Of a DNA stretch of 64,000 nt, positions 63,696 through 64,000 are shown piece by piece. The notes under the pieces are model-generated. The model saw only the letters and a list, made by a program, of their open reading frames with translations, was not told where the DNA came from and ran no database searches. Position 1 is the stretch's first letter. Each line of letters begins with the position of its first letter. This stretch comes from Caballeronia sordidicola (lineage in GTDB: Bacteria > Pseudomonadota > Gammaproteobacteria > Burkholderiales > Burkholderiaceae). Both the position numbers and the translations under genes were made by a program. The stretch is taken from positions 62,001-126,000 of the forward strand of contig NZ_JNFG01000004.1 in NCBI RefSeq assembly GCF_000729995.1. Direction: 5' to 3'.

Positions 63696-64000
63696 CGGGA
63701 ATTCGCATGTTCATGAAAGTGCATGACGACGTCCGGCGATCACATTTTGTGCCTGAAAAGGCGAATGGACACGCGGGAAAACCATCGCGACCGTCATTTT
63801 CGCCCCATACCCATTCAAGATGCAAATTCATTTAAATGATCTATTAATTCCCAAATAGCATGAATCGCCAGTTTTGAAGGCTCGGCGCAAGCACGTGCAA
63901 AGCCGCTATGGATCAACTTGGGACCCCTCTTCAGCGCCAGGAAATCAAGCCCGATTTGATAAGACGGAAGCGCAGTGGAGCATCTCGAAAAGAGCCAAAA
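63696..64000. other. Right edge of the window, no gene seen
   Basis: About 305 bp of sequence upstream of the symporter gene, A/T-rich at 63815-63865, probably its promoter. No frame or RNA gene was recognised up to the window end. Confidence 0.4.

Noticed and set aside
62610..63716. Plus-strand frame of 368 codons opposite the symporter
   Set aside because: Low-complexity Gln/Arg/His composition; the minus-strand transporter has clear helices and family motifs.

Overview
The window is a GC-rich bacterial chromosome segment with dense gene packing. Protein sequences and gene order point to the Burkholderiaceae, most likely Paraburkholderia, Caballeronia or Burkholderia. The evidence is the run dapF - DUF484 - xerC beside lpxL and metK, the set rsmI - yraN - diaA - BON lipoprotein, an H-NS protein of the Bv3F/BpH3 type, an orphan branched-chain amino acid binding protein and a fused indolepyruvate ferredoxin oxidoreductase. 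Nothing looks like a phage, insertion sequence, integron, CRISPR array or plasmid origin. Assignments rest on reading the sequence; no database search was run.

Layout. 0-9.3 kb is housekeeping: a DksA-family protein with only one of four zinc-finger cysteines next to a His-rich COG0523 GTPase, then rlmI, xerC, DUF484, dapF and lpxL (all minus strand), divergent from metK. 9.3-16.5 kb holds a PhyH-like dioxygenase, an MscS channel with a DUF3185 gene, an aldo/keto reductase, fpr and an amino acid permease. 16.7-24.3 kb is one plus-strand operon for a molybdenum hydroxylase of the form II CO-dehydrogenase-like type (small, large and FAD subunits) with CoxD, CoxE, CoxG and XdhC/CoxF-type maturation factors. 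24.3-34.2 kb is mixed: a DxD glycosyltransferase-like protein, a Fur-box PepSY membrane protein, srkA, an MFS exporter, a DUF1295 / CFA-like methyltransferase pair, an amidase and a dienelactone hydrolase. 34.8-42.3 kb holds the amino acid binding protein, a second MFS transporter, a HugZ-like protein, an H-NS-like protein, a CDF transporter, an Lrp regulator, a DEDD exonuclease and a metallo-beta-lactamase-fold hydrolase. 43-47.3 kb is the envelope and replication group rlpA, rsmI, yraN, diaA, BON lipoprotein, cytochrome c and tRNA-Ala(CGC). 47.7-56.3 kb has a CPA1 antiporter, an EAL protein, the 1189-residue indolepyruvate oxidoreductase, a GST and two small related proteins. 56.4-59.6 kb is a lacI - AGE isomerase - PfkB kinase operon. 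59.9-62.3 kb is an uncharacterised operon of acyl-CoA dehydrogenase-like, PIG-L deacetylase and NodS-like methyltransferase genes. A bile acid:sodium symporter family gene closes the window.

The least explained signals are non-coding. The metK leader carries a perfect 13-bp inverted repeat whose 3' arm contains the ribosome binding site. The 675-bp gap before rlpA holds a series of strong nested hairpins, including two candidate three-way junctions, that matches no RNA family I recognise. Four tandem 12-bp repeats lie about 410 bp upstream of the amino acid binding-protein gene.
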